A stretch of 64,000 nt of DNA from the NCBI GenBank assembly GCA_964489955.1, contig CAZBAV010000002.1:1-64000 (forward strand), in the 5' to 3' direction. The translations under genes were made by a program, and so were the position numbers. This DNA comes from Leadbetterella sp964489955 (GTDB lineage: Bacteria > Bacteroidota > Bacteroidia > Cytophagales > Spirosomataceae). The notes below the pieces were generated by a model. The model saw only the letters and a list, made by a program, of their open reading frames with translations. It ran no database searches and was not told the origin of the DNA. Shown in pieces: positions 1-6,844 of the stretch. Every line of letters begins with the position of its first letter. The first letter of the stretch is position 1.

Positions 1-723
1 GTCAAAGTTTTTAATTACGGCCTGGTCGGATATGTAGGCTCTCTGCATTTCTATGGACATAGGGCCATACTTGCTAATGAGTAGTTTAAGTACTGTTTTT
101 AGGGCCATGGCATCAAAGTCCAAAGTCCAACGTGATGAATCAACAACCCACTGCTGTTTTGACTTATAGGATTGTGAGTAGGTTTTGGCGTGTGCCTCAA
201 TCCGCTCACGGCTCATGTAATCTATCTTTACGAAGCCATTTATAAGGCTGAATGCCGCTGCATAACCTATTATCTTGTCTGAGGTTCTTTGTGTAAAGTC
301 AAACTCAAAGCCTGTTAGTGGGTTCTCGGAAACCAACTGGCCCTCGTATATGATGGCTGTGGAAATGTTTTTATACAGGCCAGTTCTTTGGGCTAACTGA
401 ATGTATCCTTTCCAGCCCATTTGGAACTGTGCTTCTTGTTTCTTCTCTTTGGTATTGTTATAAGGAACAATGTACGCAAAGCCGAGATTAGGATTTAATG
501 GCAAGTCTAGTGCTGCTGCCGTGAGTGCTGCCGTATAAATACTGTCTGGCGTGGCGTTTCTGAGGTTGGCACTGCTGCTAACTATGGTTAATACACTAGC
601 TATGAATCCTTGTGCTTTATCACCTAGTATACTGGTGAATTTGCTTAACATAGCTGGGCTACTTAAAAACTGGCTAATGGATTTTACTCCTGTTGGTGCC
701 GGGGTGGTTAATGCTGCTGACAT
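1..723 (-). CDS. recT: RecT-family single-strand annealing protein, C-terminus cut by window edge
   Basis: The leftward reading frame opens at the ATG at 723-721 and runs 241 codons off the window edge with no stop. Residues 74-88 (LPLNPNLGFAYIVPY) followed by EAQFQMGWKGYIQLAQRTG at about 97-115 are hallmark RecT-core motifs. RecT proteins bind ssDNA and anneal homologous strands in phage recombination, usually with a RecE-type exonuclease; any such partner would lie outside the window. It begins 9 nt after the stop of the small membrane protein gene, so it is the last visible gene of a leftward early operon (2653 to 1). The family call is confident; the C-terminal part is unseen. Confidence 0.9.
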   Translation of the reverse strand, partial: MSAALTTPAPTGVKSISQFLSSPAMLSKFTSILGDKAQGFIASVLTIVSSSANLRNATPDSIYTAALTAAALDLPLNPNLGFAYIVPYNNTKEKKQEAQFQMGWKGYIQLAQRTGLYKNISTAIIYEGQLVSENPLTGFEFDFTQRTSDKIIGYAAAFSLINGFVKIDYMSRERIEAHAKTYSQSYKSKQQWVVDSSRWTLDFDAMALKTVLKLLISKYGPMSIEMQRAYISDQAVIKNFD

Positions 724-732
724 GGTGATTAG

Positions 733-915
733 TTATTTGTTTGGTTTGTAATAGTCGTCGTTTAAGGTGCTGGTGCTTATGTCTCCTTTTTTTACCGTTG
801 TTATAGAAAAGAGGGCATTGGCTACTAGTATGGCTAGGACAATGAAGTTCATGGAGGCGTCTATTATGAATAGGGCGAGCCATGAGGCTATGGGGTATAT
901 TAGTTTTAGTTTCAT
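733..915 (-). CDS. small two-helix membrane protein of the phage early operon
   Basis: The 60-residue protein has two hydrophobic stretches (about residues 5-20 and 22-38, rich in I, L, A, F) and a polar tail ending in DDYYKPNK. Its ATG overlaps the stop of the upstream gene by ATGA (912-915), and its stop is 9 nt before recT, so it is translationally coupled in the early operon. I recognise no family. The short length lowers confidence, but the tight coupling on both sides argues for a real gene. Confidence 0.55.
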   Translation of the reverse strand: MKLKLIYPIASWLALFIIDASMNFIVLAILVANALFSITTVKKGDISTSTLNDDYYKPNK

Positions 916-1235
916 TTCCTTGATTCTAGTTTTAGTTCTATTTTCTCGATGTCGGAGGTTCTGAATCGGTCTCCTTTGCCGTCGTTACCTAGGCGTATGG
1001 GTCTTATTTTGTAAAATTTAATAAAGGCGTCTAGGCGTTCTTTCCCTGCGGTTTCTCCATATCCCCACCGCTCGTATATGTCTTTTCTTGACAATAGTTT
1101 TTCGGTGGTTTTGAGCTTTTTGTTTTCTTCTACTGTGGTTTTTAAGAAGTCTAACATGGCTCTGTTGGTGTCTATTAGTTCCTGTACGGTATGGTGAAGT
1201 ACCATGTGTACTAGCTGCGGCTGTGTCATTCCCAT
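912..1235 (-). CDS. hypothetical phage protein, possible winged-helix/excisionase-like DNA binder
   Basis: This 107-residue protein has a charged helical N-terminus (residues 15-50) and then LLSRKDIYERWGYG, a spacing seen in MerR/excisionase-type helix-turn-helix domains where the first helix selects the binding site. A basic stretch and RFRTSDIEKIELKLE follow at the C-terminus. It sits 2 nt downstream of the 253-residue gene and overlaps the next gene by 4 nt, so it is operonic. The DNA-binding assignment is an inference from pattern only. It could act as an excisionase or an early regulator. Confidence 0.6.
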   Translation of the reverse strand: MGMTQPQLVHMVLHHTVQELIDTNRAMLDFLKTTVEENKKLKTTEKLLSRKDIYERWGYGETAGKERLDAFIKFYKIRPIRLGNDGKGDRFRTSDIEKIELKLESRK

Positions 1236-1237
1236 AG

Positions 1238-1999
1238 TCAGGCATATTTTAGGTGGTTTCTATAGGCCATTTCTGACCTATACTCTTGTTTTTCTTCCTG
1301 TATGTACTGGTCCATAGAGTAGGCTATGTCTTGCTGCAGCTTTTCCAGAACTACCTCTACTAAGTATGGTACGGTTTCTTCTTCTGTGTTTTTGGTGGCG
1401 TTAAGTTGTGTGATTGTGCATAGCGGAAAAGGCTTGTATACTTGTACGGCATGATTGTACAGGTCTATAAAGATTACGGGGCCTTGTGTGTAAAGTGTGG
1501 CGTGTAGGTTACTGGTGTAGTCCCCAACACAGATGTTGGATGCATCTAAGTGGGTGGCTACCAGCTTGTCTATGTCTGTAAAGGGCTGTGCTTTGGTGGG
1601 GTTAAAGGTGTATTTCCCCTGTAATTCTTCTAGTTCTATGGCCCAGTCTTTATCGGCTGATAGTTTTATGGCTTCTTCTATCTGGCCACGATGAGCGGAG
1701 ACGAAGTTGAACAGCCGTATTCTCAGGATTTCTCCTAAAACAAATGACGGTAGCTTCTCGGCAGCGGTGAGCTTTACTAAGGGGCTTTCCGGTGCTATTT
1801 TTACCAAGTTTACAGATACGGTGTACATTATATGTATGCCCTGTATGCTGGTGTTTACGGTGAAGCGTGGCTGTATGGTGCGGCCAAGGTGCTGTATGCT
1901 TAACTCATGGGCGAATCTTTCTTCTAAAAGCTCTTCCATGTAGTCTTCTAAGTCTACGGTGTTTTCCAACACCGGCTGATTGTCTGCTATTTTTACCAT
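1238..1999 (-). CDS. hypothetical phage early protein, 253 aa
   Basis: I recognise no family. The protein is soluble, with acidic N- and C-termini: ENTVDLEDYMEELLEERF near the start and a Q/E/Y-rich tail. The middle is mixed alpha/beta, including GIHIMYTVSVNLVKIAP at about 54-70. It lies 4 nt after the LuxR-type gene and 2 nt before the excisionase-like gene, in the operon that ends in recT. By position it may be a replication or recombination accessory. The function is unknown. Confidence 0.6.
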   Translation of the reverse strand: MVKIADNQPVLENTVDLEDYMEELLEERFAHELSIQHLGRTIQPRFTVNTSIQGIHIMYTVSVNLVKIAPESPLVKLTAAEKLPSFVLGEILRIRLFNFVSAHRGQIEEAIKLSADKDWAIELEELQGKYTFNPTKAQPFTDIDKLVATHLDASNICVGDYTSNLHATLYTQGPVIFIDLYNHAVQVYKPFPLCTITQLNATKNTEEETVPYLVEVVLEKLQQDIAYSMDQYIQEEKQEYRSEMAYRNHLKYA

Positions 2000-2003
2000 T
2001 TTG

Positions 2004-2423
2004 TTAGTCTTTTTTCGGTTTTGATACTGTTGTAATTCTTCTGGCTTTGTGTCCTCTTCTGTTATAATTCTGTTTGTGTATGTCTATGATACTGAAGCAA
2101 ATGGTTATGAAAAGTGCCATGGCTTTTACTTGTTTTGATAGTTCTTTTAGGTTATAATCCGCATTAAGAACTTTCTTTTTTAGTGCCTTTAACTCGTTTA
2201 TTGTCATTTTACTGTAAATGAGTATGGCAAAATCTACTGCACTTTCTAATCCTGTTTTTTCTCTTATGCTACGCCTTTGGTTGTTTACGGTTTGTGGCGA
2301 TTTTTTTAAACAAAAGGCCGTTTGGTCTATTGTTAATCCTAGTCCCATAAGGGAGCCGACTTCAAATTCTTTGGGCGTTAGTAGCATTTCTAGTGTACTG
2401 TCTTGTGGTTGGTCTGTTGTCAT
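2004..2423 (-). CDS. LuxR/GerE-type helix-turn-helix protein
   Basis: Residues about 14-72 carry a GerE-type helix-turn-helix: LTPKEFEVGSLMGLGLTIDQ then TAFCLKKSPQTVNNQRRSIREKTG, matching the LTxRExEVLxLxAxGxxxxxIAxxLxxSxxTVxxxRxxIxxKL pattern. A basic C-terminal tail (about 120-139) follows a hydrophobic segment (AMALFITICFSIIDI) that might be membrane-associated. It is the second gene of the leftward early operon, after the Cro-like gene. No receiver or autoinducer domain is present, so it is probably a constitutive or protein-regulated transcription factor of the element. Confidence 0.7.
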   Translation of the reverse strand: MTTDQPQDSTLEMLLTPKEFEVGSLMGLGLTIDQTAFCLKKSPQTVNNQRRSIREKTGLESAVDFAILIYSKMTINELKALKKKVLNADYNLKELSKQVKAMALFITICFSIIDIHKQNYNRRGHKARRITTVSKPKKD

Positions 2424-2437
2424 GTTTGTGAGTTTGG

Positions 2438-2653
2438 TTAATCCCAGACGGTATCAAATCCGTGTTTTTTATACACATGCTCAATTATCTGAGCCTCGTT
2501 TGTGCGAGGGATAACCCTACCGTCTAGTCGTTTGTAAAATGCTTGTTTTGTGGTAATATTTAGGCCACTCATTATCTCATCACGCATAACCCGAACTTTT
2601 GTGCGAGGAAGTGATGTCCAGCTGTTTTTAAAAGAAATCTTGTTTTCTATCAT
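2438..2653 (-). CDS. small Cro-like/antirepressor-position HTH protein
   Basis: This 71-residue protein is the first gene of the leftward operon and is divergent from the S24 repressor, the position of Cro in lambdoid-type switches. Residues about 22-50 (RVMRDEIMSGLNITTKQAFY then KRLDGRVIPRTNEAQIIEHV) fit a helix-turn-helix whose recognition helix ends in KRLDG. The tail is EHVYKKHGFDTVWD. Similar short proteins open early operons of Bacteroidota temperate phages. The HTH call is inferred from pattern. Confidence 0.6.
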   Translation of the reverse strand: MIENKISFKNSWTSLPRTKVRVMRDEIMSGLNITTKQAFYKRLDGRVIPRTNEAQIIEHVYKKHGFDTVWD

Positions 2654-2835
2654 AATTATTTACCCTTTTAGTAGTAATTTGCTATTTACTACAACTCAAC
2701 TTGTGCGTAACTTTGTTGTTGTTGTTAGTTGACTATGCAAAGATGAGTAATATTACGCATTCCAGCAAATTTTTATGATAAAATTTACACATTTATTTTG
2801 AGTAATATTTATCATTTAATATTAATATCCTTATA
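2654..2835. promoter_or_regulatory. divergent lysogeny-switch control region with palindromic operators
   Basis: The 182-nt gap between the Cro-like gene and the S24 repressor holds three inverted repeats. GTAGTAA (2671-2677) pairs with TTACTAC (2686-2692). ATGAGTAATATTACGCAT (2743-2760) is an 18-bp near-perfect palindrome whose left half GAGTAATATT recurs at 2800-2809. ATGATAAA (2775-2782) pairs with TTTATCAT (2808-2815). A TAACTTTG match to the Bacteroidota -7 element lies at 2708-2715. Repeated palindromes between divergent repressor and Cro-type genes are typical phage operators; which protein binds which is not known. Confidence 0.65.
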
Positions 2836-3522
2836 ATGAATGATATAGACGTAAGAGAAATTAGGGAAAGACACGGTCTAACGCAGGAAATGTTTGCTAA
2901 AATGTTGTGCGTTTCTAGAAAAACTATTCAAAATTGGGAAGGGGGGTCTAGTATACCTAAGACAAAAAGCGTAATATTTAACAATATTGAAACTTTGATA
3001 AAGCAGTGGTATGAAGATTCTGGTAGTGACTTAAGTGTGTCTGAAGATGTGTTAGAGTATAAAATTGAGGATCATAAAAGGTTTAAGCCGAAAATCTATG
3101 ATTTACAAAAAATACCCCTTTATGATTCAAATGCAACCCTTGGACTAGAAGAGATATTTCATAATACAGAAAGAGGTAATATCCTGGAATATATAGCTAT
3201 ACCTAACTTACCAAAATCTGACGGAGCAATACTTATGACCGGGGATAGTATGTACCCTTTATTAAAGTCTGGAGATATTGCAATTTTAAAAATTATCAAT
3301 AAGGATGATATGGTGTACGGGGATATACATTATATAGAGTATTTTGGGAAGAGGGGTGGAGACCCATTAAAGACGATTAAGTACGTACGCAAGTCGGATA
3401 AGGGAGAAGGGTTTATAAAACTGATTGCCTATAACGCACATCACGACCCGGACGATATAGAAATAAATAAGATAAAGACGGTGGCTATTTTGAATGCTAG
3501 TGTCAGGTATCATAGGCTGTGA
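2836..3522 (+). CDS. CI/LexA-like phage repressor (XRE HTH + S24 peptidase)
   Basis: Residues 4-55 form an XRE helix-turn-helix (REIRERHGLTQEMFAKMLCV then SRKTIQNWEGG). Residues about 120-225 form an S24 LexA-like domain: MTGDSMYPLLKSGDIAILKI carries the catalytic Ser of GDSM, and GDPLKTIKYVRK carries the candidate general-base Lys. Such proteins repress lytic genes and self-cleave when RecA is activated by DNA damage. The length of 228 aa is normal. It is divergent from the Cro-like gene across the operator region and is the likely maintenance repressor of the element. Confidence 0.92.
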   Translation: MNDIDVREIRERHGLTQEMFAKMLCVSRKTIQNWEGGSSIPKTKSVIFNNIETLIKQWYEDSGSDLSVSEDVLEYKIEDHKRFKPKIYDLQKIPLYDSNATLGLEEIFHNTERGNILEYIAIPNLPKSDGAILMTGDSMYPLLKSGDIAILKIINKDDMVYGDIHYIEYFGKRGGDPLKTIKYVRKSDKGEGFIKLIAYNAHHDPDDIEINKIKTVAILNASVRYHRL

Positions 3523-3558
3523 GTTGTTATGAATATTTAAAATAAACTATACTTTAAG

Positions 3559-4515
3559 ATGAAGAAACTACTATTAGTATTATTAATGAGTCCAATTTTT
3601 GGATTTGGTCAATGCGACTCTGTAAAATATGAATCATCTTACAATCCGGAAAAAGATTATGGATACATTTTAGGGGATGAAGGAATTAATATTAACGTTT
3701 ATAAAACTTTTGGTAAATCAAGCCCTACGAGGTATTCAATGATGATACCAGTAGTAGGGAAGTCCGGATTTAATCCTAACTCTAGTGAAATAATTCTTAC
3801 ATTGTCAAATAAGACCACTATAAAAGGAAGGGATTTTTCTTTGGTAAAAAGTATAGGACATAAAAAATTAAAGCAGCTTAATGACGGTGACGAATATAAT
3901 GGAGGTTTTGAGGTAAAAGAAGAAGATGTAATCAAAATGGCAAACTACCCAGTTGTAAAATTTAAAATGGGAGGTGTTCAATACATCGTCAGTGAAGAGG
4001 ATCAAAAGAAGCAAAGTAATGTCTTTCGTTGCATTGTGAAGTATAATATGTCAAATTATAAGTACAAGTCAAAATCGGTTTTTGATTGTAATGCTGTGAA
4101 AATAGAGCATGATGATATGGAAGATAAATCATCGACAAAAATAGATAGACCAGGAAGACCTATTAAGTTAAATAAGTTGAGGGTTGGTGAATATGTATCA
4201 TACAGCCTAATGATTGCAACAACATCTAAGAGGAGATATGATTTTTATGAAAAGGGGGTGATTCTTTTACTTGAAGATGGCGAAAGGGTGAGTTTTCCTG
4301 AAGCAGATGTTGAATTTTCTTATATATCATCAGATTATTATATGGTTTCAACTTTCTTAAGACTAAATACTGAAGAGATTGAGAAAATAATAAAGAACCC
4401 GATAAAAAAGTATAGACTATACGTTCTGGACTATGAAGTAAGTGATTCAGATAAGCAATTTCAACAAGAATCATTTCGATGTGTATTAGATGCTGATTTA
4501 TTCATTAAAAAGTAA
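3559..4515 (+). CDS. secreted protein with two tandem copies of an unknown ~120-residue domain
   Basis: It starts with a signal peptide (MKKLLLVLLMSPIFGFGQ, cleavage probably after Q). The mature part seems internally duplicated: copy 1 begins RYSMMIPVVGKSG and ends near NVFRCIVKY (about residues 57-165), and copy 2 begins YVSYSLMIAT and ends ESFRCVLDADLF (about 213-315). Both copies share a beta-rich middle, a hydrophobic-charged helix and a closing FRC[IV] motif. It lies 36 nt after the repressor gene on the same strand. The leader resembles that of the next two secreted genes. Function is unknown; phage-borne cargo is an inference from position. Confidence 0.75.
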   Translation: MKKLLLVLLMSPIFGFGQCDSVKYESSYNPEKDYGYILGDEGININVYKTFGKSSPTRYSMMIPVVGKSGFNPNSSEIILTLSNKTTIKGRDFSLVKSIGHKKLKQLNDGDEYNGGFEVKEEDVIKMANYPVVKFKMGGVQYIVSEEDQKKQSNVFRCIVKYNMSNYKYKSKSVFDCNAVKIEHDDMEDKSSTKIDRPGRPIKLNKLRVGEYVSYSLMIATTSKRRYDFYEKGVILLLEDGERVSFPEADVEFSYISSDYYMVSTFLRLNTEEIEKIIKNPIKKYRLYVLDYEVSDSDKQFQQESFRCVLDADLFIKK

Positions 4516-4585
4516 CTTAGCTATTAAAAAGGACTAGAGTTATAAGCACAATAAATAAACTTTAAAATAAACACTGTAGACTGAG

Positions 4586-5161
4586 ATGAAGAGACTGCTA
4601 CTAGTATTATTACTAATTCCAGCTTTAGGGATTAGCCAAAAGAAGAGCGAAAAAATACCTTTTAAATATACAGGTACTTTAAACAGCGAAGAGGATGAAT
4701 TTACAGGAGATGTAACGTGGACAAGTAAGTTACCTACCTATATGTTTTTAAAGACTCAAAACGGCAAATCAGAACTTTACTTAAAAATTGGCTTAAGGAG
4801 AGCGGTTAATAAGCCGGAGATTCAAAAATTACTCTTTAAGGTAGACGGTAAAATAATAGAAGTAGTAAGAAACGAAAGAGACTTTAAAACAACAGAAGTA
4901 GTTAATACGAAACACACATACCACGATAATGTAAAAATAACAAAGCAAAGAAATTCAGACCAGATTTTCATAGATGAGTTTGTGGGCAGTTATAGCGATT
5001 ATGGAGATTTGATAGACTTGCTTTCAGTAAATAAATCGTTGGTTAGGATAGAAGAGAAAGATAACCAGAGCGACTTAGAAATAACAAAAACTGAAGCTTA
5101 TAGGATGAGTAAGCTACTGCTACTCTATAATTATCTTAAGACAAAAGAAAACGAAAAGTAA
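4586..5161 (+). CDS. secreted hypothetical protein, paralogue of the next gene
   Basis: A signal peptide (MKRLLLVLLLIPALGISQ) is followed by a 170-residue mature domain. Along its length it matches the following gene: DEFTGDVTWT, SELYLKIGLRRAVNKPEIQK, DRDFKTTEVV-like and DQ[IV]FIDEFVGSY segments are shared. So the pair is a tandem duplication that has diverged. The protein is hydrophilic and charged, with no lipobox and no recognised catalytic motif. It is preceded by an A-rich leader containing AATAAACACT. I do not recognise the family. Confidence 0.7.
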   Translation: MKRLLLVLLLIPALGISQKKSEKIPFKYTGTLNSEEDEFTGDVTWTSKLPTYMFLKTQNGKSELYLKIGLRRAVNKPEIQKLLFKVDGKIIEVVRNERDFKTTEVVNTKHTYHDNVKITKQRNSDQIFIDEFVGSYSDYGDLIDLLSVNKSLVRIEEKDNQSDLEITKTEAYRMSKLLLLYNYLKTKENEK

Positions 5162-5183
5162 TTAATTAACACCCACTATAGAA

Positions 5184-5765
5184 ATGAGAAAACTATTACT
5201 AGTTATTTTAATCAGCCCAGTACTAGGTTTTGGACAGGATTTTTATCGAGAGCAAAAGCTACCTCTAAAATATGCTTCGGCAGTTAGGGACCAGGTAGAT
5301 GAGTTTACCGGGGATGTGACATGGACGCATTATAAGCCTTCATACTTTTATGTAAAAACGGTTAATGGGGAATCTGAACTTTATGTTAAAATAGGTGTAC
5401 GAAGAGCTATAAATAAACCACAAATACAAAAGCTTTTATTTAAGGTAGGAGGTAAGGTAATAGAGGTGGAAAGAAATGATAGGGATTTTAAGACTACGGA
5501 GGTTGTAAAGACTAAGCATACGTATCAGGATAATTTAAAGATACAAAAACAAAGGAATGCGGATCAAGTGTTTATCGATGAGTTTGTAGGCAGCTACACA
5601 AATTATAAGAACCTGATAGAGCTACTTGCGGCCGGAAATTCAATTGTCAGAATAGAGGAAGAGGATATGCATAATGATTTGGAGATTAGCAAAACTGAGT
5701 CTGCCAGACATGAGAGGCTTTTGGATTTATACAAATATCTTAAAGAAAAAGAGGGAAAGAAATAA
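5184..5765 (+). CDS. secreted hypothetical protein, tandem paralogue
   Basis: A signal peptide (MRKLLLVILISPVLGFGQ, nearly the same as that of the gene at 3559) precedes a mature domain clearly homologous to the gene at 4586: VDEFTGDVTWTHYKPSYF, INKPQIQKLLFKVGGK, ADQVFIDEFVGSYTNY. Only 22 nt separate it from the upstream paralogue. The C-terminus is a charged helix (LLDLYKYLKEKEGKK). It is probably periplasmic or extracellular. The conserved DEFVGSY element may mark a functional surface. The family is unknown to me. Confidence 0.7.
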   Translation: MRKLLLVILISPVLGFGQDFYREQKLPLKYASAVRDQVDEFTGDVTWTHYKPSYFYVKTVNGESELYVKIGVRRAINKPQIQKLLFKVGGKVIEVERNDRDFKTTEVVKTKHTYQDNLKIQKQRNADQVFIDEFVGSYTNYKNLIELLAAGNSIVRIEEEDMHNDLEISKTESARHERLLDLYKYLKEKEGKK

Positions 5766-5830
5766 TTATAAACAATAAACACTATAAACCGAAACAATAA
5801 ACATATTATTAATAATAAACACTAAAAAAG

Positions 5831-6400
5831 ATGAAAAGAACAATTTACACAGTAATGGTAGGATTATCCTTAGTGCTGATTTCGTGTGAAGGAGAAATAG
5901 GACCACAAGGCGAAAGAGGAATACAGGGAGAGAAGGGCGACACTGGTGCGACAGGAGCAAATGGAGCCACTGGATCTACGGGTCCAAAGGGTGATAAAGG
6001 AGACCCTGGCACTAGTGCGGTAGCTAGGTATTATGATTTTGAAATGGAGTGGACAGGGGCAAGCTTAGGAGCGAAGGAATACTTTACTGTTCCTAATTTC
6101 AACAGCTCGAAAGAGTATTGCTTAGCTTATGTATTTAATCAAAGTCTTTTTAGACCCGTGCCATCTGGACAGGTACTTGCCTACGATTTTATTAGCAATA
6201 TTGCCAAGTTTGTGGATATTGACGTAACATACACGGAAAGCAATACAGGTTTGGTGTTTTTCTCAGACAGGAGATATAGAGAGAATGGGCCAAGTAGGTA
6301 TAAGTTTCGGGTAGTTGTAGCTCCAATGACAGCCGGGGAAAAGCTTTCTAGCAATACATCTTATGAAGAGGTAAGGGATATGTACGGTTTTAAGGATTGA
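5831..6400 (+). CDS. collagen-like (Gly-X-Y) surface lipoprotein
   Basis: The N-terminus is a lipoprotein signal with lipobox LISC at residues 17-20. Directly after the lipidated Cys come 14 or more Gly-X-Y triplets (about residues 23-64: GPQGERGIQGEKGDTGATGA and on), rich in GEK/GDK/GAT as in bacterial collagen-like proteins. A 125-residue globular C-terminal domain of unknown type follows (from ARYYDFEMEWTGA). Such Gly-X-Y stalks trimerise and project C-terminal heads; similar stalks occur in phage tail fibres and surface lipoproteins. The lipobox favours a surface lipoprotein. It is the fourth secreted gene after the repressor. Confidence 0.8.
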   Translation: MKRTIYTVMVGLSLVLISCEGEIGPQGERGIQGEKGDTGATGANGATGSTGPKGDKGDPGTSAVARYYDFEMEWTGASLGAKEYFTVPNFNSSKEYCLAYVFNQSLFRPVPSGQVLAYDFISNIAKFVDIDVTYTESNTGLVFFSDRRYRENGPSRYKFRVVVAPMTAGEKLSSNTSYEEVRDMYGFKD

Positions 6401-6458
6401 TAAAACACACAAAATAACATGATACGTATATATATAGATAACGGACCAGAAAATAATA

Positions 6459-6740
6459 ATGACGATGGAAGAGGACTTGAAAATAAGAAGACAGAAGGAC
6501 AAAGAGAGAGTAGAGACAAAAAAAGAACTCTATCAATGGTGGAAGAACATAGCACTGTACAGGGAGAAGGGAGGTTGGACACTGCGGGAGATGGAAGCCA
6601 AAACGGAGATACCATACACCACGCTTTCAAGAATAGAAAGAGAAGGCGTACTGTTCATGGAAATCACAACTCTGCTAAAATTATGCGAGTTTTTAAAGGT
6701 GACACCGAACGACATTTTACTGGGGGAAAAGGAGGGGTAA
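6459..6740 (+). CDS. small XRE-type HTH protein
   Basis: The 93-residue protein has a charged N-terminal helix (residues 1-25) and an XRE-like helix-turn-helix: WTLREMEAKTEIPYTTLSRI at about 42-61, then LLKLCEFLKVTPNDILLG. This is the usual five-helix Cro/C1 layout. A longer overlapping frame (6419-6745) has low-complexity composition and no domain, so this frame was chosen. It is the last gene of the phage-associated block before housekeeping pepP and may regulate the secreted cluster upstream. Confidence 0.75.
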   Translation: MTMEEDLKIRRQKDKERVETKKELYQWWKNIALYREKGGWTLREMEAKTEIPYTTLSRIEREGVLFMEITTLLKLCEFLKVTPNDILLGEKEG

Positions 6741-6844
6741 ATTGAACTATGTTTGAACTGGAAAGGAGGTTTTGTTTTAGATGTTTGGTTATTAGGTAGT
6801 TAGATTGTTGGAAATTAATATTGCAAAGATAAAATTTTTGAGAT

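Noticed and set aside
551..751. Open frame of 66 residues on the plus strand
   Set aside because: It lies wholly inside recT on the other strand, with no domain or export signal of its own beyond chance hydrophobicity.
6419..6745. Plus-strand frame of 108 residues
   Set aside because: It overlaps the XRE-type gene in another frame and has low-complexity charged sequence without any domain; the 6459 frame shows a clear helix-turn-helix.
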